Below are positions 53,416 through 61,731 of a stretch of 64,000 nucleotides of DNA, one piece after another. This DNA is from CBDFGK01 sp965247075 (GTDB taxonomy: Bacteria > Pseudomonadota > Gammaproteobacteria > Pseudomonadales > Halieaceae). Under the pieces are notes generated by a model, which was not told the origin of the DNA, searched no databases, and saw nothing but the letters and a program-made list of their open reading frames with translations. The stretch is taken from contig CBDFGK010000003.1 in the NCBI GenBank assembly GCA_965247075.1, positions 558,001 through 622,000 on the forward strand. The letters are read 5' to 3'. Each line of letters begins with the position of its first letter. Within the stretch, counting starts at the first letter, position 1. Both the position numbers and the translations under genes were made by a program.

Positions 53416-54422
53416 GCAGTCTGGCCAAAAAACTCCTGCCGTAGATTGTCGTGTTCACTGGCGCTGAGGCGCGGGCCGAATCGTGATACCACGTGTGCCG
53501 CTGCCAGGCTGGCAAATTTTCCTGCCGCCGTGAAGTCATGACCGTGGGTAATGGCGTAGAGAAATGCCCCGGCGAACATGTCGCCGGCGCCGTTGGTATC
53601 CACTGCCTCTACCGGGCAGGCTTCGATTTCTATTAGCTGCTCGCCATCGTAAAGCAGTGCGCCGCGGGCTCCCAGGGTAATCGCAAATTGCCGTGCTATT
53701 TGCTTAAGACTGGCAACTGCTGCGTCCAAGTCGTCGCTGTCGGCCCATGTCAGTGCTTCAGCTTCGTTGCAAAACAGCAGGTCGACGCCGTTCTCACCGA
53801 GTATTTCCCGCATCCCGTCGCGGAACAACTCCACCATGCTCCGGTCAGAAAAGCTCAGCGCTGTTTTCACATCGGCCTGCTCTGCCAATTGCCGGGAGCG
53901 GGTAGCGGCTTCGCGACAGCTGGTGGATGTGACCAGGTAGCCTTCGATATACAGCCATTCCGATTGTTCAATGGCTGCCGGCACCAGTTCTGTAATAGAG
54001 AGGGTTTCACTGATTCCCAAATAGGTATTCATGCTGCGTTCTGCATCGGGAGAGATCAACACCAGGCAGCGTCCGGTAATTCCCGTGTGTCGGTTGGCGT
54101 GTGGATTGTGGGTGACGCCGGCGGCCTGTAGATCGGTCAGGTAAAAATCACCATTGTCATCGCTGGCGACCTTGCAGGAATAGAAGGTGGAGCCGCCAAA
54201 GCGTGCCGTGGCAATCATTGAGTTGGCGGCACTGCCGCCGCTGGCTCGCTGTGCGGCGACAAGGCGGCCGCGCAGGTGATTGGCCAGCTCATGCTGGCGC
54301 TGTTCATCTACCAGGGTCATAAGACCCTTCTCTACGCCCATGGAGACAAGCTCTTGATCCTGCACTTCAATCTCCGTGTCCACCAGTGCATTGCCGATGC
54401 CATATACCTTGAATTTCTTCAC
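53412..54422 (-). CDS. PfkB-family carbohydrate/adenosine kinase
   Basis: About 336 residues from GTG 54422 (CAGGGA upstream); the frame runs on to 54506 over the divergent mrcB start. The start is KKFKVYGIGNALVDTEIEVQD, followed by the substrate-binding ASGGSAANSMIATARFGG. The catalytic signature is DTNGAGDMFAGAFLYAITHG. Members of this subgroup are often annotated adenosine kinase; ribokinase-like sugars are also possible. Substrate is not decided by sequence alone. Confidence 0.88.
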   Translation of the reverse strand: MKKFKVYGIGNALVDTEIEVQDQELVSMGVEKGLMTLVDEQRQHELANHLRGRLVAAQRASGGSAANSMIATARFGGSTFYSCKVASDDNGDFYLTDLQAAGVTHNPHANRHTGITGRCLVLISPDAERSMNTYLGISETLSITELVPAAIEQSEWLYIEGYLVTSTSCREAATRSRQLAEQADVKTALSFSDRSMVELFRDGMREILGENGVDLLFCNEAEALTWADSDDLDAAVASLKQIARQFAITLGARGALLYDGEQLIEIEACPVEAVDTNGAGDMFAGAFLYAITHGHDFTAAGKFASLAAAHVVSRFGPRLSASEHDNLRQEFFGQTA

Positions 54423-54504
54423 CGCGATAATTCCCTGCCCAAAAATGAAGGCTATTATGCGAGATGACTGGGTTAACTGCCACTCTGATGTAAACTGCCG
54501 GGAC

Positions 54505-56748
54505 ATGAAGAAAGCATCCCACCTACTTTGGAAACTACTGCTAAGTGCTTCTGTCCTCGGCGCATTAGCGCTGATTTACCTCGACGCGGTGGTCAGTACC
54601 ACCTTTCGCGATCGCAAATGGGAGGTGCCGGCCCGGGTTTACGCGCGGGCGCTGGAGTTGTATCCCGGCTTGTATTTGGATGTCGGGCAGTTGGAAGCTG
54701 AGCTGGATTTATTGGGCTATCGCACGGTGTCTCGCTTGACCGCCGCTGGCCAGAAGCGCCGCAGTGGCCGAACACTCAGCTTCTACAGCAGGTCATTCCA
54801 GTTTCCTGATGAAGCGATGCCCGCGCGGCGAATGGCTGTGCAGTTCGATAGCGGGCGCTTGTCCTCCCTCCGCTCCAATGGTGAGCCCGTGCCGCTACTG
54901 CGACTGGAGCCGGTGCAAATCGGTGGCATATACCCGCGTCACGGGGAAGACCGCCTATTGTTGCAGCTCACACAGCTCCCCGACACCATGGTGGCCGGAC
55001 TGTTAGCGGTTGAAGATCGCAATTTCAATCAACATTGGGGTGTTTCACCGACCGGGATTGCGCGTGCTGCACTGGCTAATTACCAGGCCGGCAAGGTAGT
55101 GCAAGGTGGCAGCACACTCACCCAGCAGTTGGTAAAAAACTATTATCTCACCCGCGAGCGCAGTCTGTGGCGCAAGTTGACTGAAGTAGCGATGGCATTG
55201 TTGCTGGAACTGCACTTCGATAAAAACGACATACTTGAGGCCTATTTCAATGAGGTTTTTTTGGGCCAGGACGGGCCGCGGGCCATCCACGGCTTCGGTC
55301 TGGCCGCACGCCACTATTTTGATTCCTCGCCGCAGGAGTTAGGCATTCACCAGCAGGCCCTGTTGATCGCTATGGTCAAAGGGCCGTCGCTGTACAACCC
55401 GCTGCGGCACCCGCAACGCGCCACGCAGCGCCGCAATACGGCGCTGACAATCATGGAGCAACAGGGCGTTATTACCGAAGCGGCGGCGGCAGTCGCGCGC
55501 GCCATGCCACTGGGCCTCAGCCGGCGACCGCGCATTATGAACAGTTACCCGGCGTTTCTTGATTTGGTGCGCCGGCAACTGCGACGCGACTACCGGCAGG
55601 AGGATCTGGGCTCGCTGGGGCTGAGTATCTTCACCGGTTTCGATCCGCTGCTGCAGCGCCAGGCGGAACAGAGTATTAAAGCCACACTGGATATGCTGGA
55701 CCCGGACAGTCAGCTACAGACAGCGATGGTGGTCACCAGCTTTGACAATGGTGAAGTGAAAGCGCTTGTCGGCGGGCGCAGCCCGCGATTCGCGGGGTTT
55801 AACCGGGCGCTGGACGCCATCCGGCCAGTGGGCTCATTGATCAAACCGGTGGTATACCTGACAGCACTTGAGCAGCCGCGGCGCTGGACCCTGGCAACGC
55901 CCCTGGATGACGGTCCACTGACCGTGCAACAGGCGGGTCAGCCGGCCTGGCAGCCGCGCAACTTTGATCGCAAATCTCATGCGCCGGTATTGCTGCACCA
56001 GGCCCTGGCTCGTTCTTACAACCAGGCCACTGCCCGCCTGGGAATGGAACTGGGTATTGATGTTGTGCAGGAGAAACTGCGGCAGTTGGGGGTTGAGCGA
56101 GCGCAACCGGCGGTGCCGTCGATGCTGTTGGGTGCCGGCGGCGTATCACCGCTGGATATCGCCAGGCTTTACCAGACCATAGCTGCCGGTGGCTTCAAAA
56201 TGCCGCTACACACTATTCGCGATATCGTCGATGCCAACGGACAGGTCTTGCAGCGATATCCCCTGCATTACGACCGGGTCGCCTCCTTGCAATCCATGCA
56301 CCTGCTGCACTACGTATTGCGCGAAGTGGTGGAGGAAGGTACCGGGCGTGGAGCCTCACATTATCTGCCTGAAAATTTCGCGGTAGCCGGCAAAACCGGA
56401 ACCACTAATGACAATCGGGATTCCTGGTTTGCGGGTTTTAGTGGTGATTTGCTGGCCGTGAACTGGATAGGCATGGACGATAATTCTGCTACCGGCTTGA
56501 CCGGCAGCGGCGGTGCGCTGAAAATCTGGGCACATTTTATGGCGGCGGCAAGTCACACCCCGCTGGCCTATCGAGTGCCCGACGGCATAGAGCACTACTG
56601 GGTGGATGAGAAGACCGGTGCCTTGTCGGAACCGTATTGTGAAGGCGCGCGCCTGATGCCATTTATTGCCGGCAGCCAGCCTCGTCAGCACGCTGTCTGC
56701 ATTGAGACCAACCACAGGATCATCGAATGGTTTCGCGAACTCTTTTAA
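54505..56748 (+). CDS. mrcB: Penicillin-binding protein 1B
   Basis: 747 residues from ATG 54505; earlier in-frame starts overlap the kinase gene. One N-terminal membrane helix (LLSASVLGALALIYLDAVV), then a UB2H domain. The GT51 glycosyltransferase has VEDRNFNQHWGVSPTG, GGSTLTQQLVKNYYLT and EAYFNEVFLGQDG. The transpeptidase has SLIK (SxxK), SYN and KTG in AGKTGTTNDNRDSWFAG. It polymerises and crosslinks peptidoglycan. It overlaps the lipoprotein gene by 22 bp. Confidence 0.96.
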   Translation: MKKASHLLWKLLLSASVLGALALIYLDAVVSTTFRDRKWEVPARVYARALELYPGLYLDVGQLEAELDLLGYRTVSRLTAAGQKRRSGRTLSFYSRSFQFPDEAMPARRMAVQFDSGRLSSLRSNGEPVPLLRLEPVQIGGIYPRHGEDRLLLQLTQLPDTMVAGLLAVEDRNFNQHWGVSPTGIARAALANYQAGKVVQGGSTLTQQLVKNYYLTRERSLWRKLTEVAMALLLELHFDKNDILEAYFNEVFLGQDGPRAIHGFGLAARHYFDSSPQELGIHQQALLIAMVKGPSLYNPLRHPQRATQRRNTALTIMEQQGVITEAAAAVARAMPLGLSRRPRIMNSYPAFLDLVRRQLRRDYRQEDLGSLGLSIFTGFDPLLQRQAEQSIKATLDMLDPDSQLQTAMVVTSFDNGEVKALVGGRSPRFAGFNRALDAIRPVGSLIKPVVYLTALEQPRRWTLATPLDDGPLTVQQAGQPAWQPRNFDRKSHAPVLLHQALARSYNQATARLGMELGIDVVQEKLRQLGVERAQPAVPSMLLGAGGVSPLDIARLYQTIAAGGFKMPLHTIRDIVDANGQVLQRYPLHYDRVASLQSMHLLHYVLREVVEEGTGRGASHYLPENFAVAGKTGTTNDNRDSWFAGFSGDLLAVNWIGMDDNSATGLTGSGGALKIWAHFMAAASHTPLAYRVPDGIEHYWVDEKTGALSEPYCEGARLMPFIAGSQPRQHAVCIETNHRIIEWFRELF

Positions 56749-57122
56749 TAGTCGTGTTATTGGGGCTGTCAGCTTGTAGCACTACCGGCACCAGGCAGCC
56801 CTCGCCGGCAGAGCCGCCGGTCAGCAGCAAATCCTCGTCGCAGCGCGATCTCGAGCGACAGGACAGCAGCGCAGCTTCGGCCAGCGCGGGTATGCTCGGT
56901 CGAGCGCAACAGGCGCGCCAGTCCGGTGATCTCGATACAGCGCAGGCCTTGTTACAACGGGCGCAGCGCATCGATGCCCGCAATGCAGAGGTGTACCTGG
57001 AATTGGCGCGCCTGCATGTAGCCCAGGGGGATGAAGCTGGTGCCAGGGCTATGGCTGAGCGCGGTATGTTGTACTGCCAGGGTGCCGGCTGCGCCCAGTT
57101 GCGGCGTTTTATTGCGAACTGA
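56727..57122 (+). CDS. Small TPR lipoprotein
   Basis: 131 residues. The signal peptide ends in a lipobox (LLGLSACST), so Cys17 should be lipidated. A Ser/Pro-rich linker follows, then about two TPR-like helices (ARQSGDLDTAQALLQRAQRI and NAEVYLELARLHVAQGDEAG). Placed 3' of and overlapping mrcB, as in relatives; a role with PBP1b is possible but inferred. In Pseudomonas a lipoprotein (LpoP) with TPRs activates PBP1b, which makes this a good candidate for that job. Confidence 0.85.
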   Translation: MVSRTLLIVVLLGLSACSTTGTRQPSPAEPPVSSKSSSQRDLERQDSSAASASAGMLGRAQQARQSGDLDTAQALLQRAQRIDARNAEVYLELARLHVAQGDEAGARAMAERGMLYCQGAGCAQLRRFIAN

Positions 57123-57329
57123 TTCAGTCCCGCTGCATGGCGGGCGTGCAACGCAGAGCATGGCTATCTTGCGCGGGCATAAATTCAAGCCACTGATTCA
57201 TGGCGCGCACTCTGGCAAAACCGGGCTCAGGACCCTGGTTTCTGGGGTCAGAGTCAGTATATTCCAATAACCAAATGATACCGAACTCTGGGTTTTGATA
57301 GTGGCTGTAAGGGTTGCCACTATGCTGCC
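57123..57329. other. Intergenic before transposase remnant
   Basis: About 200 bp with no gene. It contains GGGGTCAGAGTC at 57244, a half-site of the REP-like palindrome seen at 39.6 kb. Confidence 0.4.
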
Positions 57330-58410
57330 TTATTGTTGGGTCCCGTCCAGTGATTTGAGATTTTCAAAAGGTGTCATCATGGCTTGGTAGGGGTAGGTTT
57401 TCACTTGCTTGCCCTTGGCGTTGGTGGTGATCACCGGCAAGAAGCAAGGCCGGTGATAGTTGATGTAGGGGTTCAAGTGCTGGTGAAGGAACTGATTCAC
57501 TACCGCAACAAACAAGAAAGGCCCAGTGCTGCCGGCTGTGAGCGTAGCCCAGATGTTTTCTGACGATGGAGCCATTCCTTGATTCCACCAAGGCGTTATC
57601 ATTAGACTGTCTGGCACGGGATTTGGTGAGTTCGATCAGCAGCTTTTTGAGCAGTGTAACCACATGCCGGTTGATGTATTCCGAACCATTGTCGGCATGA
57701 AAGCCGAGCATGACGAAGGGAAACTGAGCCAGCAGTTGCTCAAGCACGGGGATCAGGTATCGCTCGGATATCTTCTCAACCGCACAAACAACCTCAAATT
57801 GGGTGACTTCATCCACCGCATTAATGTGGTACAGCCCTGTAACGCCGTCCAGATCGCCTTGGTGAACCGTATCTACCCGAATATAACCGGGCTGGCCATT
57901 GGGTTGCGGTTTGCGTCGTTCGCCAATAGCGGATACCTTGCTGCGGGTCTTGTCAAAGGTACGGCGAGAGCGTTGATAGACTCTGGCGTGTCTCAGGTTA
58001 TAGAGGTGCGCGACCGAGATGCCGGCTAACCGTTGGTACTCGGCAAGCCCAAACAATTGCCATGCTCGCTCACAGAGCTTCCTGGTGGCTGGCCCGGAGA
58101 GCGTGCCATGCAACTCAGCCGGCTTCGCTAATAGCCGTTGGTCCGCATCGGTGTACTTGCGGGCAAACCCATGGCCTGCACTGGAGCGAGGCCGTAGCTG
58201 GCCGTGCTCAAGCCAGGCCTTGACCAGACGCTTGACCTGAACCCTCGAATAGCCGCTGACATGGGTCATAAAGCTCAGCAGCAAGCCCTTGTCCGGCCCA
58301 GGCAGCTGATGATAGCGAAACCGAATCAGGCTACGACGAATAAACCCATAGCGCTCTCCAGCATGAACAGAAATCAGGCTATGTTCAGTATCATTTCGTG
58401 TTGGAAGAGG
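57330..58410 (-). pseudogene. Frameshifted DDE transposase (IS481/IS3-like)
   Basis: The main frame (58410-57520) has an N-terminal helix-turn-helix region (HVSGYSRVQVKRLVKAW) and an rve-type catalytic core: IRVDTVHQGD, GFHADNGSEYIN and NDNALVESRNGS supply the D, D and E. It then loses frame near HWAFLV; the C-terminal part VNQFLHQHLNPYINYHRPC and YPYQAMMTPFENLKS continues in another frame to 57330. No ATG opens the main frame after the stop at 58411, so the start is doubtful as well. It is probably a dead element; its terminal repeats were not identified. Confidence 0.82.
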
Positions 58411-58520
58411 CTACCCGGACATCCAATGGTATTTTTAGTATAAAATACCCCGAACGGGCCACCCTCCCCCAAGTGCGGGTCACCCAAAATCAACTTCATT
58501 CACATGGAATCCAAGACATC
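58411..58520. other. Gap between transposase remnant and leader ORF
   Basis: No gene recognised. It likely includes the end of the insertion sequence and the promoter region for the surface protein gene. Confidence 0.3.
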
Positions 58521-58625
58521 ATGAACAAACGCATCACCCATTTCGTTTATGCCTCCGCGTTGCCGGTGGCAATAGGTATCACCCCCCCCCCCCACTTTTC
58601 TCTCGCATCTCGTGGGCAGGGATAA
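58521..58625 (+). other. Leader ORF containing a 12-C tract
   Basis: A 34-codon ORF starting MNKRITHFVYASALPVAIGI and reading through the C tract to TAA at 58623, five bases before the surface-protein ATG. With 12 C it stops beside that start; with 11 or 14 C it would read in frame into the surface protein. Whether it is translated is unknown; the ribosome site is weak. Confidence 0.4.
58582..58593 (+). repeat. Homopolymer of 12 C
   Basis: Twelve consecutive C residues, 36 bp before the surface-protein ATG. Tracts of this length slip readily during replication and are a known basis of phase variation in other bacteria. Confidence 0.85.
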
Positions 58626-58629
58626 GCCC

Positions 58630-61320
58630 ATGGGTCAATGGAGCAACCTCACGGCTAATTTCCTCTCGCGAAGTTGCCGACTCATCCTCCTGGTGCTGGC
58701 GATTAGCACCGCCGTCCCTTTCATTTTTGGAATAAACACGGCACACGCGCAGACTGACGACACCCCACCGGTGCTTACCCTTGCGACTACAAACGCGAGG
58801 GGGGCTGTAGTCGTGCAAGATGGGAATGTTAGGCGCAGTCATATGACTTTCGGTGATCAGATCGCGATATCTATACGGTCCAGCGAACCACTGGCTACAG
58901 ATTCGCTTGTGGGTGCTGCCCAATTCATCCTTGATTCGGGCAACCCTCCCGCCCAAGATCTTCGTGTTAGTAGCAGTAACCGATACTTAGTGATCTATAG
59001 GCCCAGTGCCGGCCAGAATAGCCGGAATGTTAAACTCAGGCTCCGTGTCGCGGATGCCGCCAACAACCAAGCTGATCGAACTTTTACTTTCAGATATGTT
59101 ATTGATACCACTCCGCCAGAAGTAACCCTTAATGGAGGGGTAAGCGTTCTCGTCTCCCCTAGTGGCACTTACACCGATGCGGGTGCAAGCACAACGGATA
59201 ACAGAGACACCATTAGAACGACAATTACCGGTCCCGGCGGCGCGAATGCACTGGATACCAATATCTTAGGGACGTACACCTACACTTACACCGTGACTGA
59301 CGTAACCGGTAATGTTGTAAGGGTTACCCGCGAGGTTATTGTCCAATCAAACCCGGTCATCGCCCTGGCGGGTCCGGACACGGGTGCCAGTGATAAGGAC
59401 CGCATCACCGGACAAAGAGGGATACTTATTACTCTGGCGAGTAATTTTGATCGCGGCAGAGGGGACACCTGGGGAATATCCGTCAATGGCGGCGCAGATA
59501 ATTACGCTCGCACTGCAGTGGACAACGCCGCCGCCGCCCCCAATCTCCGTTTCGGATTGGGCGACGGCGTATATACCGACAATCAGGTGCGAGTACGCCA
59601 GACCGTGAATGGCGAGATTTCCTCTTTTGCCGGTCTTGCCGCATTTACCTTTGATGCCACGCGGCCAACCATCAACCTGAATGGGGGAGACATCACCCTG
59701 ACTGCGGGTCAAACCTACACAGAGCAAGCCAGCGTTTCGGATATTCTGGATACCAGCGTCATGCTCAGGGTGGGTGGCGATACACTGGACACCACCACCG
59801 CCGGCACCTACGACCTTACCTACGATGCGTCGGATACCGCCGGTAATGATGCCGTGCAGTTGACCCGCACCGTGACCGTGACCGAGCCGGTGACCCTGTC
59901 GGCTTTGACTGTTTCGCCTGGCACCTTGATGCCCGACTTTGATCCCGCCATCACGGCCTACAACGTCATCGTGGGCACTGGTGTGAACAGTATCAGCTTT
60001 ACGCCAACCTTCCGTGTCGGCACCGTGGTCATTGAGGTCGATCGGGTTAGTGGTGGTGTGATTCGTAGTGGATCGACATCGACACGCGTCTTTTCCGGTA
60101 CCAGCGCCACCTACAACATCGCGGTTACCAATGGCGGTGTCTCAACAACCTACTCCGTTACCGCGACCCGCAACACCGCGCCGGTGGCAGATGCCGGGGA
60201 CGATGACGCTGCGGCTACTAATGCGCCGGTAGCCCTGGACGGCTCTGGCAGCAGCGACCCCAATAGCCATGTCGGCGATACGCTGAGTTATGCCTGGGAG
60301 CATACCTTGACCAATGGCACCACGCCCGCCACGGCAATTACTTTGCCTGATGCCACCGCGGAAAGCCCGACCTTCACGCCGACTGCGGCTGGGGCTTATA
60401 CCTTCACCCTGACCGTCACCGATTCGGTCGGTGCCAGCCACACCGACACGGTAGTCATCACCGTAAGCGCGCCGGTCGACACCACCGCGCCGACGGTTGT
60501 AACCTTTGACGACCCCGCCGCAGGTGTGATTGGCACGGCGCAGGATCACGACATTACCTTCGACGAGGCGGTAACCGGTTTGGCGGTGGGTGATTTCTCC
60601 GTTTCCAACAACATTGTGGCATCCGGCGACCTCGTGGTGAATAGTGTGACCCCGGCCAGCGGCCCCGGCACCACCTACACCATCAGCATCACCCCGCAAG
60701 CGACAGCCTTCACCCTGACCCTTGCCGCCGACAGTGTGATGGACACCGCCGACACCCCGAACATGGGTCCCGCGAACGCGGCGAGCGCGAGCGGCAGTGC
60801 CACCGCCGCTCTTGCCTTTACCGCAGTGCCCGCGCTGACTACCAACAACGCCGACCCACAACGCGCCAAAGCAGGCGACACCCTGACCCTGGCTTTCGCG
60901 GTCAATGTGGCATTGGCAAGCGTCCCGGTCGTTACCATCGCCGGGCAGCCCATCACGCCGACTGGCACAGCGGGCAATGTGTATACCGCAACCTACACGG
61001 TGCTCGCGGCAGAGGTTACTGATGAAGGCGCGGTGGTGAGTTATAGCACCGGCACACTGACAGCCGCTGGGCCCGCCGGTAATACCGCACAGATAACTGA
61101 CGATAGTGCGATTCGAATTGATTTGACCGCGCCCACTATCACCCTGACCGGTGGCGACGCGCCTGTCGTTCTGGCTGCGGGCGAGGCATACACAGAGCAG
61201 GGCGCCACCGCCACGGATAATGTGGATGTCAGTGTCCCCACGCCCACCCCGAGTGGCGCAGTGGACCCCAACACCCCCGCCGACTACCCCATTACCTACA
61301 CCGCCACCGACCGCGCCTGA
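58630..61320 (+). CDS. Giant Ig-like repeat surface protein, 5' part
   Basis: 896 codons to the first stop. ATG 58630 is chosen because AGGGA lies 8 bp upstream; GTG 58612 is in frame too. A signal peptide (LILLVLAISTAVPFIFGINTAHAQ) precedes a string of beta-sandwich domains. These are HYR/DUF5011-like units (DTTPPEVTLNGG, TYTDAGASTTDN), a cadherin-like b1 domain near 430-510 (LSALTVSPGTLMPDFDPAIT), a PKD-like domain (APVADAGDDD, FTLTVTDSVGASHTD) and a Big-type domain (GVIGTAQDHDITFDEAVTG). It should be secreted or surface bound and may bind cells or glycans. The frame breaks at 61320. Confidence 0.82.
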   Translation: MGQWSNLTANFLSRSCRLILLVLAISTAVPFIFGINTAHAQTDDTPPVLTLATTNARGAVVVQDGNVRRSHMTFGDQIAISIRSSEPLATDSLVGAAQFILDSGNPPAQDLRVSSSNRYLVIYRPSAGQNSRNVKLRLRVADAANNQADRTFTFRYVIDTTPPEVTLNGGVSVLVSPSGTYTDAGASTTDNRDTIRTTITGPGGANALDTNILGTYTYTYTVTDVTGNVVRVTREVIVQSNPVIALAGPDTGASDKDRITGQRGILITLASNFDRGRGDTWGISVNGGADNYARTAVDNAAAAPNLRFGLGDGVYTDNQVRVRQTVNGEISSFAGLAAFTFDATRPTINLNGGDITLTAGQTYTEQASVSDILDTSVMLRVGGDTLDTTTAGTYDLTYDASDTAGNDAVQLTRTVTVTEPVTLSALTVSPGTLMPDFDPAITAYNVIVGTGVNSISFTPTFRVGTVVIEVDRVSGGVIRSGSTSTRVFSGTSATYNIAVTNGGVSTTYSVTATRNTAPVADAGDDDAAATNAPVALDGSGSSDPNSHVGDTLSYAWEHTLTNGTTPATAITLPDATAESPTFTPTAAGAYTFTLTVTDSVGASHTDTVVITVSAPVDTTAPTVVTFDDPAAGVIGTAQDHDITFDEAVTGLAVGDFSVSNNIVASGDLVVNSVTPASGPGTTYTISITPQATAFTLTLAADSVMDTADTPNMGPANAASASGSATAALAFTAVPALTTNNADPQRAKAGDTLTLAFAVNVALASVPVVTIAGQPITPTGTAGNVYTATYTVLAAEVTDEGAVVSYSTGTLTAAGPAGNTAQITDDSAIRIDLTAPTITLTGGDAPVVLAAGEAYTEQGATATDNVDVSVPTPTPSGAVDPNTPADYPITYTATDRA
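60478..60810 (+). repeat. Intragenic Ig-domain repeat, unit 1
   Basis: About 330 bp encoding a Big-like domain (GVIGTAQDHDITFDEAVTGL to SASGSATA). It is strongly similar at the DNA level to 63455-63784 beyond the insertion element. Confidence 0.8.
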
Positions 61321-61731
61321 ACCACCTGTACTTTCTGCGGGAACAATCACTGATACCAGTGTAGTGCTTGAATGGACTGCAGTGGATAATGCCGACAGTT
61401 ATACCCTGACCAGAGTTGTTGCCGGCGGTGCTAATGTAGTAGTGGCATCTGATATCACTGAACTGACTGCCACTGATACTGGCCTGACTGCTGATACACC
61501 GTATAAATACACCATTACGGCAACAAATTCTGCCGGGACGAGTACTTCTACAGAGTTTTCTGCAAGGACTGATGCAGCACCTGTCACTACAACTGAACCA
61601 ACGGTAACAGTTGAAAGACTACCTGATAATTCCATCAAAGTATCTTGGGATAATATACTTGGTGTCGATTTTACTATTTATGCAATTACAACAGGTGAGG
61701 ATGATGTAGAAATTATTGATCTTGTCACTAG
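61317..61731 (+). pseudogene. Surface protein continuation after frameshift (FnIII)
   Basis: In the next frame the coding continues APEPPVLSAGTITDTSVVLE then SYTLTRVVAGGANVVVASD, a clear fibronectin type III domain, followed by the start of a second (VERLPDNSIKVSWDN). It joins the upstream frame with a one-base shift at TACACCGCCACCGACCGCGCC (61299-61319). It ends at the left end of the IS1182-type element. Codon use is more AT-rich than the GC-rich Ig units before it. Confidence 0.75.

Noticed and set aside
60142..61350. 402-codon frame antisense to the Ig-like surface protein, Gly/Arg rich
   Set aside because: Biased composition from the repetitive Ala/Thr/Asp sense codons explains it; no domain or start signal is seen.
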